A stretch of 64,000 nt of DNA. Origin: an uncultured Opitutia bacterium (GTDB lineage Bacteria; Verrucomicrobiota; Verrucomicrobiia; Opitutales; UBA953). Shown here piece by piece: positions 1 through 9,934 of the stretch. Every line of letters starts with the position of its first letter. The first letter of the stretch is position 1. The notes under the pieces are model-generated. The model was given only the letters and a program-made list of their open reading frames with translations, did no database searches and was not told the origin of the DNA. A program made the translations under genes and the position numbers. Location of the stretch: the NCBI GenBank assembly GCA_903840355.1, contig CAIMFJ010000001.1:1-64000 (forward strand), given 5' to 3'.

Positions 1-115
1 GGACAAGTATTGGACAAGATAACGCCTGAATTGGCATAATCTGCCTAAACGTGCATAAGCACGTGCAACGAGAAACCCCCGTATTTGCGGGGGTTTCGTC
101 TATTTCTCCGTTTTG
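1..115. other. Left chromosomal flank of the mobile element
   Basis: No gene is supported here. The stretch lies outside the left copy of the tRNA repeat, so it should be the chromosome that originally followed the tRNA-Ser gene. It holds a 6-bp inverted repeat (ACGTGC at 49-54 and GCACGT at 59-64), the imperfect direct repeat GGACAAG at 1-7 and 12-18, and one strong GC-rich hairpin listed separately. A second element in tandem to the left cannot be excluded because the window starts here. Confidence 0.5.
73..96 (-). terminator. Hairpin, probable ancestral tRNA-Ser terminator
   Basis: A perfect 9-bp stem (AAACCCCCG and CGGGGGTTT) closes a 6-nt loop. It lies about 20 bp beyond the displaced tRNA 3' end, on the side to which the minus-strand tRNA would have been transcribed. 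The most likely reading is that it terminated the tRNA-Ser transcript before the element integrated. The stem is symmetric and could act on either strand; the T-run after it is short. Confidence 0.55.
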
Positions 116-151
116 AAGTGGCGGAGAGGATGGGATTCGAACCCACGATAC
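116..151. repeat. Left attachment site, tRNA-Ser 3' fragment
   Basis: This 36-bp sequence is identical to 25822-25857. Read on the minus strand it contains the T-arm, the 3' half of the acceptor stem, the discriminator G and an encoded CCA of tRNA-Ser. The homology stops immediately after it, so this is a fragment left by integration and not a working tRNA. Confidence 0.93.
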
Positions 152-195
152 GTTCAGGGTGTCAAAAATCGCTGTTTTTATTGGTTTTTCCTAGG

Positions 196-242
196 TTTAG
201 ACCCCCTCAGACGACCTTGATTTGCTAGAGTTTTTGCTAGAG
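196..242. promoter_or_regulatory. Arm-type integrase sites, left end
   Basis: TTTGCTAGAG occurs twice as a direct repeat with a 12-bp period (221-230 and 233-242). It is preceded by TTTAGACCCCCT (196-207) overlapping CCCCTCAGACG (203-213). All three motifs recur inside the right end in the same orientation. Short directly repeated sites at both ends of an integrated element are typical arm sites for a tyrosine integrase or sites for an excisionase. They lie just upstream of the integrase start, so binding could also regulate that gene. Confidence 0.7.
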
Positions 243-261
243 CGTAAGAGCACGAAATCCG

Positions 262-1425
262 ATGGGCTCACTCCTCAGACAACTAGACCGCTCGAAGAAC
301 TGGCTGGCACGATACAAAGGTCCGCTTGGAAAATGGCTCCAGCGCAGCACCGGCACACCCGACAAGAGATTGGCCGAACAGATCATGCAGCAGTATGAGC
401 GCGACGCTCGCACGGCCGAGATGGACGGTGGCTTGATTACGAAAAAGGTAATCGCCAACGCCATCGAGATGGAACGTCTCGCGACGGGACGTGAGCTGCG
501 CTTCCCTTCCCTGCGCTCCTTTCTCAAGGACTTCCTGGAGGCCAAGACGATCAACAAGAAGACGGCCACCATCGCCTCCTATCGCAAGACGGTTAACCTG
601 TTCCTGGAGCACATGGGTGAGGAAGCCGACAAGGCCGTCAACCGGGTGCGCTCTTCAGACGTCCAGGCATTCATCCAGGCGCGGATGGACCAAGGCGCCG
701 CGCCGGCGACGGTCCGCCAGGGCATCGTCGTCCTACGGATGATGTTCAAGCGGGCGGTCGATGAAGGAATCTGCGCCATCAACCCCGTCGCCACGGTCGA
801 GGTGCCGGAGGGGGAAAGCAGCGCCAAGCTCCCCTTCACGGACGCGGAGGTCGAGGCGATCCTGAAGGCCTGCCCGGACGACGAGTGGCGCACCCTGGTC
901 TACTTCGGCTACTACACAGGAGCCCGCATGAGCGACTGCGTTAGTTTCACCTGGGACTCCTTTGACCTGGGCGACACCCCCAAGCTCACCTACCGCCAAA
1001 AGAAGACCGGCAAGGGATCTAAAGGCTGGGTGACCATAGCGGTCCACCCTTCCCTCAAGAAACGGCTCCTGGAGTGGCGCAAGAACTCTAAAGGCCCCAA
1101 GGAGGGGCACGTCCTACCCGGGCTGGCCGGGAAGCCCCTAGGGGGCAACAAAGGCCCTAGCACCCTCTTCATGCACATCGTCAAGGCGGCCGGCATCGAC
1201 CCCTGTCATTCCGTGACCGGCCGGAGCAAGCAGCCGCGTAAGTGTTTCCACAGCTTCCGGACCACCCTCGTCAGCCGGCTCCAGAGCCTGGAGGTCCCCC
1301 TCGAGACCCGCATGGATATCGTCGGCCACGCCAGCGCCGACGTCCATAAGGGCTACAGCCAGGGCCAATGGAACTCCGTCAAGTCAGCCATCAACAAGCT
1401 GCCCGACCTCACCGAGCGGGCCTGA
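262..1425 (+). CDS. int: Tyrosine-type site-specific integrase
   Basis: A 387-residue phage-type integrase that should catalyse recombination between the tRNA repeats. The N-terminal third is a basic arm-binding region. A SAM-like core-binding domain covers about residues 83-175, and the catalytic domain follows. The active-site set is visible as Arg222 (TGARMSD), His330 and Arg333 (HSFR), His356 (GHAS) and the nucleophile Tyr365 (KGYS). The ATG follows directly after the arm-type repeats. Length and motifs look complete, so the enzyme is probably active. No separate excisionase lies beside it; the helix-turn-helix protein at 13115-13462 could serve that role. Confidence 0.95.
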   Translation: MGSLLRQLDRSKNWLARYKGPLGKWLQRSTGTPDKRLAEQIMQQYERDARTAEMDGGLITKKVIANAIEMERLATGRELRFPSLRSFLKDFLEAKTINKKTATIASYRKTVNLFLEHMGEEADKAVNRVRSSDVQAFIQARMDQGAAPATVRQGIVVLRMMFKRAVDEGICAINPVATVEVPEGESSAKLPFTDAEVEAILKACPDDEWRTLVYFGYYTGARMSDCVSFTWDSFDLGDTPKLTYRQKKTGKGSKGWVTIAVHPSLKKRLLEWRKNSKGPKEGHVLPGLAGKPLGGNKGPSTLFMHIVKAAGIDPCHSVTGRSKQPRKCFHSFRTTLVSRLQSLEVPLETRMDIVGHASADVHKGYSQGQWNSVKSAINKLPDLTERA

Positions 1426-1514
1426 AATCAACAGACTCTCAGAGTAGCTGACCGTCATCACCCCACGAGACCGCCCAACCTAATCTAAAACAGTTGGAGC
1501 AAATAGGCATCTCG

Positions 1515-2039
1515 CTATGCCAACTCACCTGACGTTTCCCCGCGCGCTATCTCAATGATTTCACCGAGAGCCTTACGATGAACAGACAGCTGCTCATCGT
1601 AATACTCATAAACGGAAACTTCCCCCGAGGTTGGATCTTTTATTTCACCCTTCCGTAAACGATCTAGTACAGCCATGACATTTGCCGGGAAATAAAAGGC
1701 GCCGATATCGGTAGCTTTTCTTATTTTCCTAAGTCCTTCGCGATACTTGGCCCGAAAAACTAGTTCATCGGGATGATTCGCCTCACGCTGGGACTCAGTG
1801 ATTTCCAGCCAAATTTGAAGCGGGTCGATTACATCATGAAATGCCTCAATAAGCTCTATGTATGCCTTCTCTTTCCTCTCAAGCAGACGAGACTCGTACA
1901 GATACTTGATGGCACGCCTTGCTGAGACATACGTAGCCAAAACTGCGGCTAGTACACCAAACGTACCACTGACAATAAGCGCAGGGATTGATTCCATTTT
2001 CTCTAGCATATTCATCATCAAAAACATTGGGTCGTTCAA
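1515..2039 (-). CDS. Membrane-anchored hypothetical protein
   Basis: A 174-residue protein of unknown function. One hydrophobic segment near residues 20-40 (ALIVSGTFGVLAAVLATYVS) is followed by a basic stretch and then a mainly helical, charged soluble domain, so it probably sits in the inner membrane with the bulk in the cytoplasm. It lies convergent to the integrase. Codon use is AT-richer than in the neighbouring hsd genes, which suggests a separate origin. The overlapping open frames on the other strand show no family features. Its place among defence genes makes a defence role possible, but nothing in the sequence shows one. Confidence 0.72.
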   Translation of the reverse strand: MNDPMFLMMNMLEKMESIPALIVSGTFGVLAAVLATYVSARRAIKYLYESRLLERKEKAYIELIEAFHDVIDPLQIWLEITESQREANHPDELVFRAKYREGLRKIRKATDIGAFYFPANVMAVLDRLRKGEIKDPTSGEVSVYEYYDEQLSVHRKALGEIIEIARGETSGELA

Positions 2040-2446
2040 GCGGATAGCATATGAACCTGAAGCGCTTTCCGCCTACTGTGTCAGCACTTGGGAAACGGAA
2101 GGCGAGCATCGTCGCATCGACCTAGCAGCATTTGAGACCTCCAGACGTCAATCAGAGGGCATGTAAACGTCTCAATAGAAGGAGCCGGCCGACCCTGCGC
2201 TCCAGACCCATCGCCAAGATCTAGGCAAGACAAGGGTGCTCATCCTGGAATACTTCCATTATAAAGCAGGGGCAGATCAACCGTCTGGAATTAGGTAGCC
2301 CTTAAAATGCTCCCGAATGCCACCACCTGGGCACCAAGAGAACGACTTAGGGCAAATTGTAACTGTTTTGTCCACCAAGGGATTGCCACCACCAGCAGCA
2401 AAGATATCCCTCTAGAGCTGCCCCTCAGGGCCTACCCCCTTCACAG
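2040..2446. other. Intergenic region upstream of hsdM
   Basis: A 407-bp gap between the divergent membrane protein gene and hsdM. It must hold the hsd operon promoter and that of the membrane protein gene, but no clear promoter, operator repeat or RNA structure was recognised. The short open frames on either strand have no family features. Confidence 0.5.
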
Positions 2447-4879
2447 ATGCCGATCAAGAAGTCCGACCTCTACTCTTCCCTCTGGACCGCCTGCGACTCC
2501 CTCCGGGGAGGCATGGACGCCAGCCAGTACAAGGACTACGTCCTGACCCTCCTGTTCATCAAGTACGTCAGCGACAAGTATGCCAACAGCAAGGACCTAC
2601 GCCCGGCGGTCATCATCCCTAAGGGTGCAAGCTTCGCCGACATGGTGGCGCTCAAGGGCAAGAACGACATCGGGGATAAGATAAACAAGCAGATCATCGG
2701 CCCCCTTACCGAGAAGAACGAGCGACTGGCCCGCAGCGACTTCCCGGACTTCAACGACCCCAACAAGTTGGGCGAAGGCAAGGCGATGGTCGATCGCCTG
2801 ACCGAACTGATAAGCATCTTCCAGAAGCCCGAACTAGACTTCTCCGGCAACCGCGCCGATCACGACGACATCCTGGGCGACGCCTACGAGTACCTGATGC
2901 GCCACTTCGCATCGGAAAGCGGCAAGAGCAAGGGTCAGTTCTACACCCCGTCGGAGGTCAGCCGCATCATCGCGCACGTGATCGGCATCTCTCCCAAGAA
3001 CGCCAAGGCGTCCACGACCGTATATGACCCTACGAGCGGCTCGGGCTCGCTGCTCCTCAAGGTAGCTACCCAATCTGGCGTGCGAATCACGATCGAAGGC
3101 CAGGAGATGGACGTGACCACCGCCGGCTTGGCCCGCATGAACATGATCCTTCACGACTTCCCGACGGCCACCATCGCCAGCGGGAACACCCTGTCTGACC
3201 CCAAGTTCAAGGACGGCAATAAGCTCCGGACCTACGACTACGTCGTAGCCAATCCGCCCTTCTCGGTGAAGACCTGGACGACCGGCCTCACCCCGGAGAA
3301 CGACCCTTATGAGCGGTTCGCCTGGGGAGTTCCTCCCACCAAGCAAGGCGACTATGCTTTCCTGCTCCACATCCTACGTTCGATGAAGAGTACCGGGAAG
3401 GCCGCCTGCATTCTCCCCCACGGCGTCCTGTTCCGTGGCGGCGCCGAAGGCGTCATCAGATCGCAGCTTGTCCGTTCCGGCTACCTCAAGGGTATCATCG
3501 GCCTTCCTGCCAATCTGTTCTACGGCACCGGCATCCCTGCCTGCATCCTTGTCCTGGACAAGGAGAACGCCACCGCCCGCAAGGGCATCTTCATGATGGA
3601 TGCCTCCAAGGGCTTCATGAAGGACGGCAACAAGAACCGCCTCCGGGAGCGAGATATCCACCGCATCGTGGACACCTTCACCAAGCAGTCGGATGAGGCC
3701 AAGTTCGCGCGCATGGTCCCCGTGGCCGAGATCGCCGACCCCAAGAATGACTTCAACCTCAACCTACCGCGCTACATCGATACCACGGAACCGGAAGACC
3801 TCCAGGACATCGACGGACACTTACGCGGAGGCATCCCTGAGCGCGACCTGACCGGAGAAGACAGCCTAATCGCTCCTTACTGGAAGGTCCTACCCACGGT
3901 CTACAAGGACTTGTTCGAGTCAGCGGGCCGCCCGGGCTATGTCCGACTCAAAGTACCGCAATCGGATGTCAAAGCGGCCATTCTTAGCCACCCGGAGTTC
4001 GTCGCCTTCCAGAAGAAAGCCGCCAAAGGCTTCACGGAATGGCGCCAAGCGACCACGCCACACCTCACCGGTTTCGGGAAGGGCGGGCACCCTAAGGCTG
4101 TGATCGCCGAAATAGCTGAGTCCCTCCTCCAGGCCTATGGCAAGACCCCGTTGATTGATGCCTATGACGTCTACCAGCACCTGATGGACTACTGGGCTGA
4201 GGTCATGCAGGATGACTGCTACCTTATCGCTGCTGAAGGATGGGTCGCCAAGACCTACCGGATACAGGAGACCGACAAAAAGGGTAAGACCAAGGACAAG
4301 GGCTGGGCTTGTGACTTGGTGCCCAAGGATCTCATCTTAGCTCGATACTTCGCTAAGGAACAGACCGCCCTCGAGACCAAGCGAGCCGAACTCGATGCCG
4401 CGACTTCCGCCCTCGCCGAACTGGAGGAGGAGCACGGAGGTGATGAAGGGGTCTTCGTTGCGCTGGAAAAAATCGCCAAGGCCGAAATCAACGCCCGCCT
4501 AAAGGAGATCAAAGGTGACAGAGATGCCAAGGATGAGACCGACATTCTCAAGCAGTGGCTAGACCTGGCCGATCGAGAGACCGAGCTCAAGCGCGAGGCA
4601 AAGGAACAAGACGCTGCGCTAGACGAGCTCGCATACGCCAAGCACCCCAAGCTCAGCTCGGCCGACATCAAGACACTGGTGCTAGAAGATAAATGGATGA
4701 AAAGCATCTCGAACGCCGTGCAGGGCGAGCTCGACCGCGTCTCGCAGACTATCACCGGGCGCATCCGTGAGCTCAACGAAAGATACGCCACATCCCTACC
4801 GAAACTCAGCGAAGAGGTGAATAGGCTTACGACCCTTGTTGATGCTAGCCTTAAGAAGATGGTGAGGGATTCAAAATGA
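2447..4879 (+). CDS. hsdM: Type I restriction-modification methyltransferase subunit
   Basis: An N6-adenine DNA methyltransferase of 810 residues that modifies the site chosen by HsdS. An HsdM N-terminal helical domain is followed by GQFYTP (about 163-168), the SAM-binding motif DPTSGSG (about 194-200) and the catalytic NPPF (269-272). It is much longer than the usual 500-550 residues: after the methyltransferase domain comes a long tail whose last 170 residues or so are strongly charged and heptad-like, probably a coiled coil. It is the first gene of a plus-strand operon and overlaps hsdS by four bases (ATGA). It resembles the longer HsdM class seen in many bacteria. Confidence 0.95.
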   Translation: MPIKKSDLYSSLWTACDSLRGGMDASQYKDYVLTLLFIKYVSDKYANSKDLRPAVIIPKGASFADMVALKGKNDIGDKINKQIIGPLTEKNERLARSDFPDFNDPNKLGEGKAMVDRLTELISIFQKPELDFSGNRADHDDILGDAYEYLMRHFASESGKSKGQFYTPSEVSRIIAHVIGISPKNAKASTTVYDPTSGSGSLLLKVATQSGVRITIEGQEMDVTTAGLARMNMILHDFPTATIASGNTLSDPKFKDGNKLRTYDYVVANPPFSVKTWTTGLTPENDPYERFAWGVPPTKQGDYAFLLHILRSMKSTGKAACILPHGVLFRGGAEGVIRSQLVRSGYLKGIIGLPANLFYGTGIPACILVLDKENATARKGIFMMDASKGFMKDGNKNRLRERDIHRIVDTFTKQSDEAKFARMVPVAEIADPKNDFNLNLPRYIDTTEPEDLQDIDGHLRGGIPERDLTGEDSLIAPYWKVLPTVYKDLFESAGRPGYVRLKVPQSDVKAAILSHPEFVAFQKKAAKGFTEWRQATTPHLTGFGKGGHPKAVIAEIAESLLQAYGKTPLIDAYDVYQHLMDYWAEVMQDDCYLIAAEGWVAKTYRIQETDKKGKTKDKGWACDLVPKDLILARYFAKEQTALETKRAELDAATSALAELEEEHGGDEGVFVALEKIAKAEINARLKEIKGDRDAKDETDILKQWLDLADRETELKREAKEQDAALDELAYAKHPKLSSADIKTLVLEDKWMKSISNAVQGELDRVSQTITGRIRELNERYATSLPKLSEEVNRLTTLVDASLKKMVRDSK

Positions 4880-6096
4880 CGCCCGCGTTCAAACAAACCG
4901 AAATTGGAGCAATCCCAGAAGACTGGGCTGTAACGACTTTAGGAACGCTGCTTGCGTTCACCAATGGGCTCAACGCAGACAAGGCTGCTTACGGAAAGGG
5001 CATGCCATTTATTAATGTGATGGAACCGATCACTCGCTCGCACATTTACGGCCCTGAGATTCCTGGCCGCATTCAAATCCCAAGCGAGGCAGCTCTGGCT
5101 TACTTGGTTAAGCCTAACGACATAGTCTTCAATCGTACATCCGAGACAGATTCAGAACTTGGACTCGCTGCTGTCTATCTTGGAGATGAGAGGGTGGTTT
5201 TTGGAGGCTTCGTTATTCGCGGCAGGCCAATTAGCGATGCGCTAGATCCGAAGTACTCTGGCTATGCACTTCGCGCAAAAACAATTCGTTCACAAATTAT
5301 TTCGATGGGGCAAGGCGCCATTCGGGCGAACATCGGACAACAGAACCTGCAGCGAGTATTAGTCGCAGTTCCTCCAAAATGCGAACAACGCGCCATCGCT
5401 CAGGCGCTCAGCGACATCGACGCCCTGATCACAGCCTTGGATTGCCTCATCGCCAAGAAGCGCGACATCAAGCAGGCGATGATGCAGCAGCTACTGACCG
5501 GCAAGACCCGTCTGCCTGGATTCAGCGGCAAGTGGGAGGTGAAGACATTCGGGCAAGCAGTAGTTCCCCGGCGTGAAAGAATCGACCCGAGGAGAAATGG
5601 TGTTCACGCCTTCTGTATCGAACTGGAGCACATCGAATCTGCAAGCGGGCAGATTCTAGGAAACACTAGCACGGGAAATCATTCATCTCTGAAGTCTGTG
5701 TTCTATAACGGTGACATTCTTTTCGGAAAACTTCGCGCTTACCTCCGCAAGTATTGGCGAGCAACCCGCCATGGAGTCTGTTCAACAGAAATCTGGGTTC
5801 TCGTTCCACGAGCTGAGACCATCACGTCTGAGTTTCTTTTCCAGATCATCCAGACCGACGAATTCATCGATGCCGCCAGTAATTCATACGGAACTCACAT
5901 GCCTCGCTCGGACTGGAATATAGTGAAAAACTACGAATTTAAGCTGCCCACAGTACCCGAACAGGTCGCCATCGCTGCCGTCCTCTCTGATATGGACGCG
6001 GAGCTGACGGCCCTTGAGGCCCGCCGCGACAAGACCCGCGCCATCAAGCAGGGCATGATGCAGGAGCTGCTCACCGGGAAGACCCGACTTATTTAA
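4876..6096 (+). CDS. hsdS: Type I restriction-modification specificity subunit
   Basis: A 406-residue HsdS that sets the two half-sites recognised by the complex. It has two target recognition domains (about 1-165 and 215-350), each followed by a conserved helical spacer. The spacers end in almost the same motif, [11 protein letters not shown] near residue 214 and [11 protein letters not shown] at the C terminus, so the internal repeat is intact. The DNA of both recognition domains is clearly AT-richer than that of the spacers, as expected for domains exchanged by recombination. The gene starts inside the hsdM stop codon. The recognition sequence cannot be read from the protein. Confidence 0.95.
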   Translation: MTPAFKQTEIGAIPEDWAVTTLGTLLAFTNGLNADKAAYGKGMPFINVMEPITRSHIYGPEIPGRIQIPSEAALAYLVKPNDIVFNRTSETDSELGLAAVYLGDERVVFGGFVIRGRPISDALDPKYSGYALRAKTIRSQIISMGQGAIRANIGQQNLQRVLVAVPPKCEQRAIAQALSDIDALITALDCLIAKKRDIKQAMMQQLLTGKTRLPGFSGKWEVKTFGQAVVPRRERIDPRRNGVHAFCIELEHIESASGQILGNTSTGNHSSLKSVFYNGDILFGKLRAYLRKYWRATRHGVCSTEIWVLVPRAETITSEFLFQIIQTDEFIDAASNSYGTHMPRSDWNIVKNYEFKLPTVPEQVAIAAVLSDMDAELTALEARRDKTRAIKQGMMQELLTGKTRLI

Positions 6097-6107
6097 CCAA
6101 GACACCC

Positions 6108-9100
6108 ATGGCCGAGACACCCCGATCAGAGCGCAAAACGCAGAACCGCGTCATCGACCTCTTCACTGCCCCCAAGGGCCTTGGCTACCGCTACCTTGGC
6201 GAGTGGCACAAGCGCGACAACAACCGCTGCGTCGAAGTCGAACTACTTCACGCCAATCTAGCCACCCGGGGCTATGCACCCGCTCAGATCGCTGCCGCCA
6301 TCAAGAAGCTCGAGGACGCGGCCGACACGACCGGCATCAACCTGTATCAGGCGAACCTCCGGACCTACCAGCTCCTCCGCTACGGCGTCTCGGTCCAAAC
6401 GGCAGTGGGTAGGCCACATGACACCGTCAAGTTGATCGACTGGGATAACCCTGAGAAGAACGACTTCGCCTTGGCTGAGGAGGTCACCCTCAAGGGCGGC
6501 TACGAACGCCGGCCCGACATCGTCCTCTACGTCAACGGTATTGCCGTGGCCGTGATCGAGCTTAAGCGCGGTTCCGTCGAGATCGCCAACGGGGTTCGCC
6601 AGCTGATCACCAACCAGGAGCCCATCTTCAACATGGGCTTCTTCAGCACCGTCCAGCTCGTCCTGGCCGGAAACGACACCCAGGGCCTGCGCTACGGTAC
6701 GGCCGGCACCAAGGAAGAGTTCTTCGTTACCTGGAAGGGTGAAGGCGAAGTCGAGGCGTCTGACACCACCCCGGGGGCCCATCTGGATCGCCCGCTGTCC
6801 CAGATGTGCAACAAGACCAGGCTGTTGGACCTGATCCGGAACTTCATCATCTTCGACGCCGGCGTTAAGAAGGTCCCTCGCCCCCACCAATACTTCGGGG
6901 TCAAGTCAGCCCAAGAGCGCATCGCCAAGCGCGAAGGCGGCGTTATCTGGCACACCCAGGGTAGCGGCAAGAGCATCCTGATGGTTCTGATCGCCAAGTG
7001 GCTCATGGAGCACGACCCGGAGGCCCGCATACTCATCATCACCGACCGTGACGAGCTGGATAAGCAGATCGAGGGGGTGATGATGAACGCCGACGTCATC
7101 CCCAAGACTTCCAAGTCTCCCCGCATCAGCTCGCGGGCTGAGCTTATCGAGAAACTCGGGGCCACCTCCCCTCGCCTACTCTGCGCGCTGATCCACAAGT
7201 TCGACACCGCAGACCTCAAGGGCGAGCCGCCCAAGATCTCAGGCCGCTTCTACGTCTTCGTCGACGAGTGCCACCGCACCCAGGGCGGAGACATGAACCG
7301 GCAGATGAAGCGCTGGATGCAGGACGCCATCTTCATCGGCTTCACGGGCACCCCACTGCTCCGCAAGGACAAGCAGCTCACCCGGGACATCTTCGGCACC
7401 TACATCCACACCTACAAGTTCCACCAAGCCGTCGCTGACAAGGTCGTCCTCGACCTCAAGTACGAGGCCAGGAACGTGCCGCAGCAGCTCACCAACCGCG
7501 ACTCCATCGATAAGTGGTTCGAGCAGAAGACCAAGGGTCTGAACGACTACCAGAAGGCCGTCCTCCGCAATAAGTGGGCGACCATGGAATCCCTCCTTAG
7601 CGCCGGCGAACGCAAGCAGCGCATCATCGCTGACATCATCGAGGACTTCGGCCTGAAGCCCCGTCTCAATAGCGATCGCGGCACCGCGATCCTAGTCGCC
7701 GACGAGATCTACGACGCCTGTCATTACTTCAAGCTGTTCCAGAACACTGAGTTCGGCAGCCACGTGGGCATCGTGACCTCATACGAGCCTAACCCGACCG
7801 CAATCTCATGCGAGCCACCCGGCAGCACTGAGCGCTACAAGTTCGACGTCTACACGAACTTGGTCCTGAAGGATAAGGGGAAGACCACCAAGCAGTACGA
7901 GGATGATTTGAAGAAACGCTTCAAGGAAGAGCCGGCCAACATGAAGCTGCTCATCGTAGTCAGCAAGCTGCTGACCGGCTTCGACGCCCCGAGCTGCACC
8001 TACATCTACCTAGATCACCGGCTCCGGGATCATACCCTCTTCCAGGCCATCTGCCGAACCAATCGCTTGGACGGCGAAGACAAGGACTACGGCTACATCG
8101 TCGACTACAAGGAGATGCTGGGCAACGTCCAGGAGGCTCTCGCCGTCTACAACTCCGACGAGCTCGACACCGACCTGGGCGGTGGCGGCACCAATGACGT
8201 GAACATCAAGAACTGGCTGCAGGAAGGAAAGAAGCAGCTCGATGACTCACTCGAGGCCCTGCGCCACCTTTGCGAGCCCGTCGCCCACCCTCGCGAGATC
8301 GAACAGTACCTACGCTACTTCTGCGGAGACGCAGCCGATGCCGAGGCCCTGGGCCAGACCGGCCCGATGCGCGACTCGTTCTACAAGTCTGTCGCAGGCT
8401 TCGTACGAGCCTATGCAGCCATTTCGGCCGACATGACCGAGGCGGGCTATTCAGAGGCCCAGGCCACAGCCATCCAGAAGGAGGTCGAGCTCTACAGCGA
8501 AATCCGCTCAGCCATCAAGAAGCACTCGGGCGAGGAGCTGGACACCAAGCCCTACGAGGCCGACATGCGCCACCTGCTAAACACCTACGTCCAGGCCGAT
8601 TCGGTCAGGGATCTGGGCAACCTGGGTAACCTCACCCTCACTGAGCTCATCATCAAGACCGGCATGCACGATGCCATCGCCCAGAAGCTTAACGCCAAGG
8701 GTAAGCTGTCCAAGAACGCCGTCGCTGAGAGCATCATCAACAACATCCGCATCACCCTGAAGCGCGACCAGCTCACCGACCCCCAGTTCTACGAGCAGAT
8801 GTCCAAGCTTCTGGATGACCTGATCGCCAAGCGCCGCGATGACTCCGCTGACTACGAGGCCTTCCTGAAGGACGCCGAAGCCTTGGTGAAGAAGATCTCC
8901 ACCAAGCACTACAGCGCCGGCGTACCCCAGGCCCTCCAAGGCAGGCCCCTGGCGACCGTGGTCTACAACAACCTGCCTCGAATCCTGACGGCAGCGGCCC
9001 CTGACGCCACGGCTGACCAGAGCGCTGAATACGGCGAACGGCTAGTAAACCTAGCCCTATCCATCGATCAGGTGATGCGCGAAAGCGCGCCTGCCGGATG

Positions 9101-9218
9101 GAAGGGGGATTCGGCTCGCGAGGCCCAGGTACTGAACGCCCTCTTCCCGGTCATGAACTACGACCGTGCCGCGACTGAGGCGCTCTTTGAGCTACTCATG
9201 AATCAACCCGGCAACTGA
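6108..9218 (+). CDS. hsdR: Type I restriction endonuclease and translocase subunit
   Basis: A 1036-residue motor and nuclease subunit. The N-terminal PD-(D/E)xK nuclease is visible as RRPD with Asp137 and the ELK triad at about 151-153. It is followed by a superfamily 2 helicase motor with Walker A TQGSGKS (about 284-290), the DEAD-box variant DECH (about 386) and motif III GFTGTP. The C-terminal region would contact HsdM. All key residues are present, so the complete HsdRMS enzyme appears functional. It lies 11 bp after hsdS and its stop overlaps the next start by one base (TGATG). Confidence 0.96.
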   Translation: MAETPRSERKTQNRVIDLFTAPKGLGYRYLGEWHKRDNNRCVEVELLHANLATRGYAPAQIAAAIKKLEDAADTTGINLYQANLRTYQLLRYGVSVQTAVGRPHDTVKLIDWDNPEKNDFALAEEVTLKGGYERRPDIVLYVNGIAVAVIELKRGSVEIANGVRQLITNQEPIFNMGFFSTVQLVLAGNDTQGLRYGTAGTKEEFFVTWKGEGEVEASDTTPGAHLDRPLSQMCNKTRLLDLIRNFIIFDAGVKKVPRPHQYFGVKSAQERIAKREGGVIWHTQGSGKSILMVLIAKWLMEHDPEARILIITDRDELDKQIEGVMMNADVIPKTSKSPRISSRAELIEKLGATSPRLLCALIHKFDTADLKGEPPKISGRFYVFVDECHRTQGGDMNRQMKRWMQDAIFIGFTGTPLLRKDKQLTRDIFGTYIHTYKFHQAVADKVVLDLKYEARNVPQQLTNRDSIDKWFEQKTKGLNDYQKAVLRNKWATMESLLSAGERKQRIIADIIEDFGLKPRLNSDRGTAILVADEIYDACHYFKLFQNTEFGSHVGIVTSYEPNPTAISCEPPGSTERYKFDVYTNLVLKDKGKTTKQYEDDLKKRFKEEPANMKLLIVVSKLLTGFDAPSCTYIYLDHRLRDHTLFQAICRTNRLDGEDKDYGYIVDYKEMLGNVQEALAVYNSDELDTDLGGGGTNDVNIKNWLQEGKKQLDDSLEALRHLCEPVAHPREIEQYLRYFCGDAADAEALGQTGPMRDSFYKSVAGFVRAYAAISADMTEAGYSEAQATAIQKEVELYSEIRSAIKKHSGEELDTKPYEADMRHLLNTYVQADSVRDLGNLGNLTLTELIIKTGMHDAIAQKLNAKGKLSKNAVAESIINNIRITLKRDQLTDPQFYEQMSKLLDDLIAKRRDDSADYEAFLKDAEALVKKISTKHYSAGVPQALQGRPLATVVYNNLPRILTAAAPDATADQSAEYGERLVNLALSIDQVMRESAPAGWKGDSAREAQVLNALFPVMNYDRAATEALFELLMNQPGN

Positions 9219-9934
9219 TGTCTGAAACCATCAAGTTCGGGGACCTCGAGATCCCTGTCGCCCGGAAGTCGGTTAAGAACGTCCACCTATCCGTATACCC
9301 CCCTCACGGGAAGGTGACCCTGGTCGCGCCTAACGGGACACGGCTTGAGGTCGTACGCGCCTACGTGGCAACGAAGCTCGCCTGGATCAAGGCCCAGCAG
9401 CGCAGGATGAAGGAACAGGCCAGAGAGACGCCCCGGATCTTCGTGGAACGGGAAAGCCATCACATCTGGGGGCGCCGCAGGCTCCTCAGCGTGGTCGAGA
9501 AGGACGAGAAGCCATCGGTCCGGATGGATCACCGCCGGCTCATCCTCACGGTCAGACCCAAAACCCCCACCCCCAAGCGCAACGACATCATGCAGGAGTG
9601 GCATCGCTCCCTGCTGCATGAGGCCATCCCTCCCCTGATCGCCAAGTGGGAGCGGAAGCTACGCGTCAAGACATCGGCCTACTTCCTTCAGCGCATGAAG
9701 ACCCGCTGGGGTGGCTGCAACCCCAAGGCCAAGACGCTCCGGTTCAATACCGAGCTGATCAAGAAGCCCAAGGACCTGCTGGAGTACGTCGTCGTCCACG
9801 AGATGATCCACCTCCTGGAGCCAAGGCACAGCGAACGGTTCATGGCCCTCATGACCGAACACTACCCTTCCTGGCAGGAAGCCAGGGCCGAACTCAACGC
9901 CCTGCCCCTCGCCTCGGAGATCTGGCGCGAATGA
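9218..9934 (+). CDS. YgjP-like M48-type metallopeptidase (DUF45/WLM)
   Basis: A 238-residue zinc peptidase of the YgjP (DUF45) family. The zinc motif HEMIH starts near residue 194, followed by HSERF, which supplies the third ligand. A conserved MKTRWGGCNP block precedes it, typical of the family. Genes of this family are often found directly after hsdR in type I loci, but their substrate and role there are not known. It is translationally coupled to both neighbours (one-base overlap with hsdR, ATGA overlap with the next gene). It should therefore be made with the restriction enzyme, perhaps to control its turnover; that is inference. Confidence 0.9.
   Translation: MSETIKFGDLEIPVARKSVKNVHLSVYPPHGKVTLVAPNGTRLEVVRAYVATKLAWIKAQQRRMKEQARETPRIFVERESHHIWGRRRLLSVVEKDEKPSVRMDHRRLILTVRPKTPTPKRNDIMQEWHRSLLHEAIPPLIAKWERKLRVKTSAYFLQRMKTRWGGCNPKAKTLRFNTELIKKPKDLLEYVVVHEMIHLLEPRHSERFMALMTEHYPSWQEARAELNALPLASEIWRE

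Noticed and set aside
1858-2166. Open frame opposite the membrane protein gene
   Set aside because: Antisense to a better gene and without recognisable features.
2834-4896. Long open frames on the strand opposite hsdM
   Set aside because: Shadow frames caused by GC-rich codons; low-complexity products without domains.
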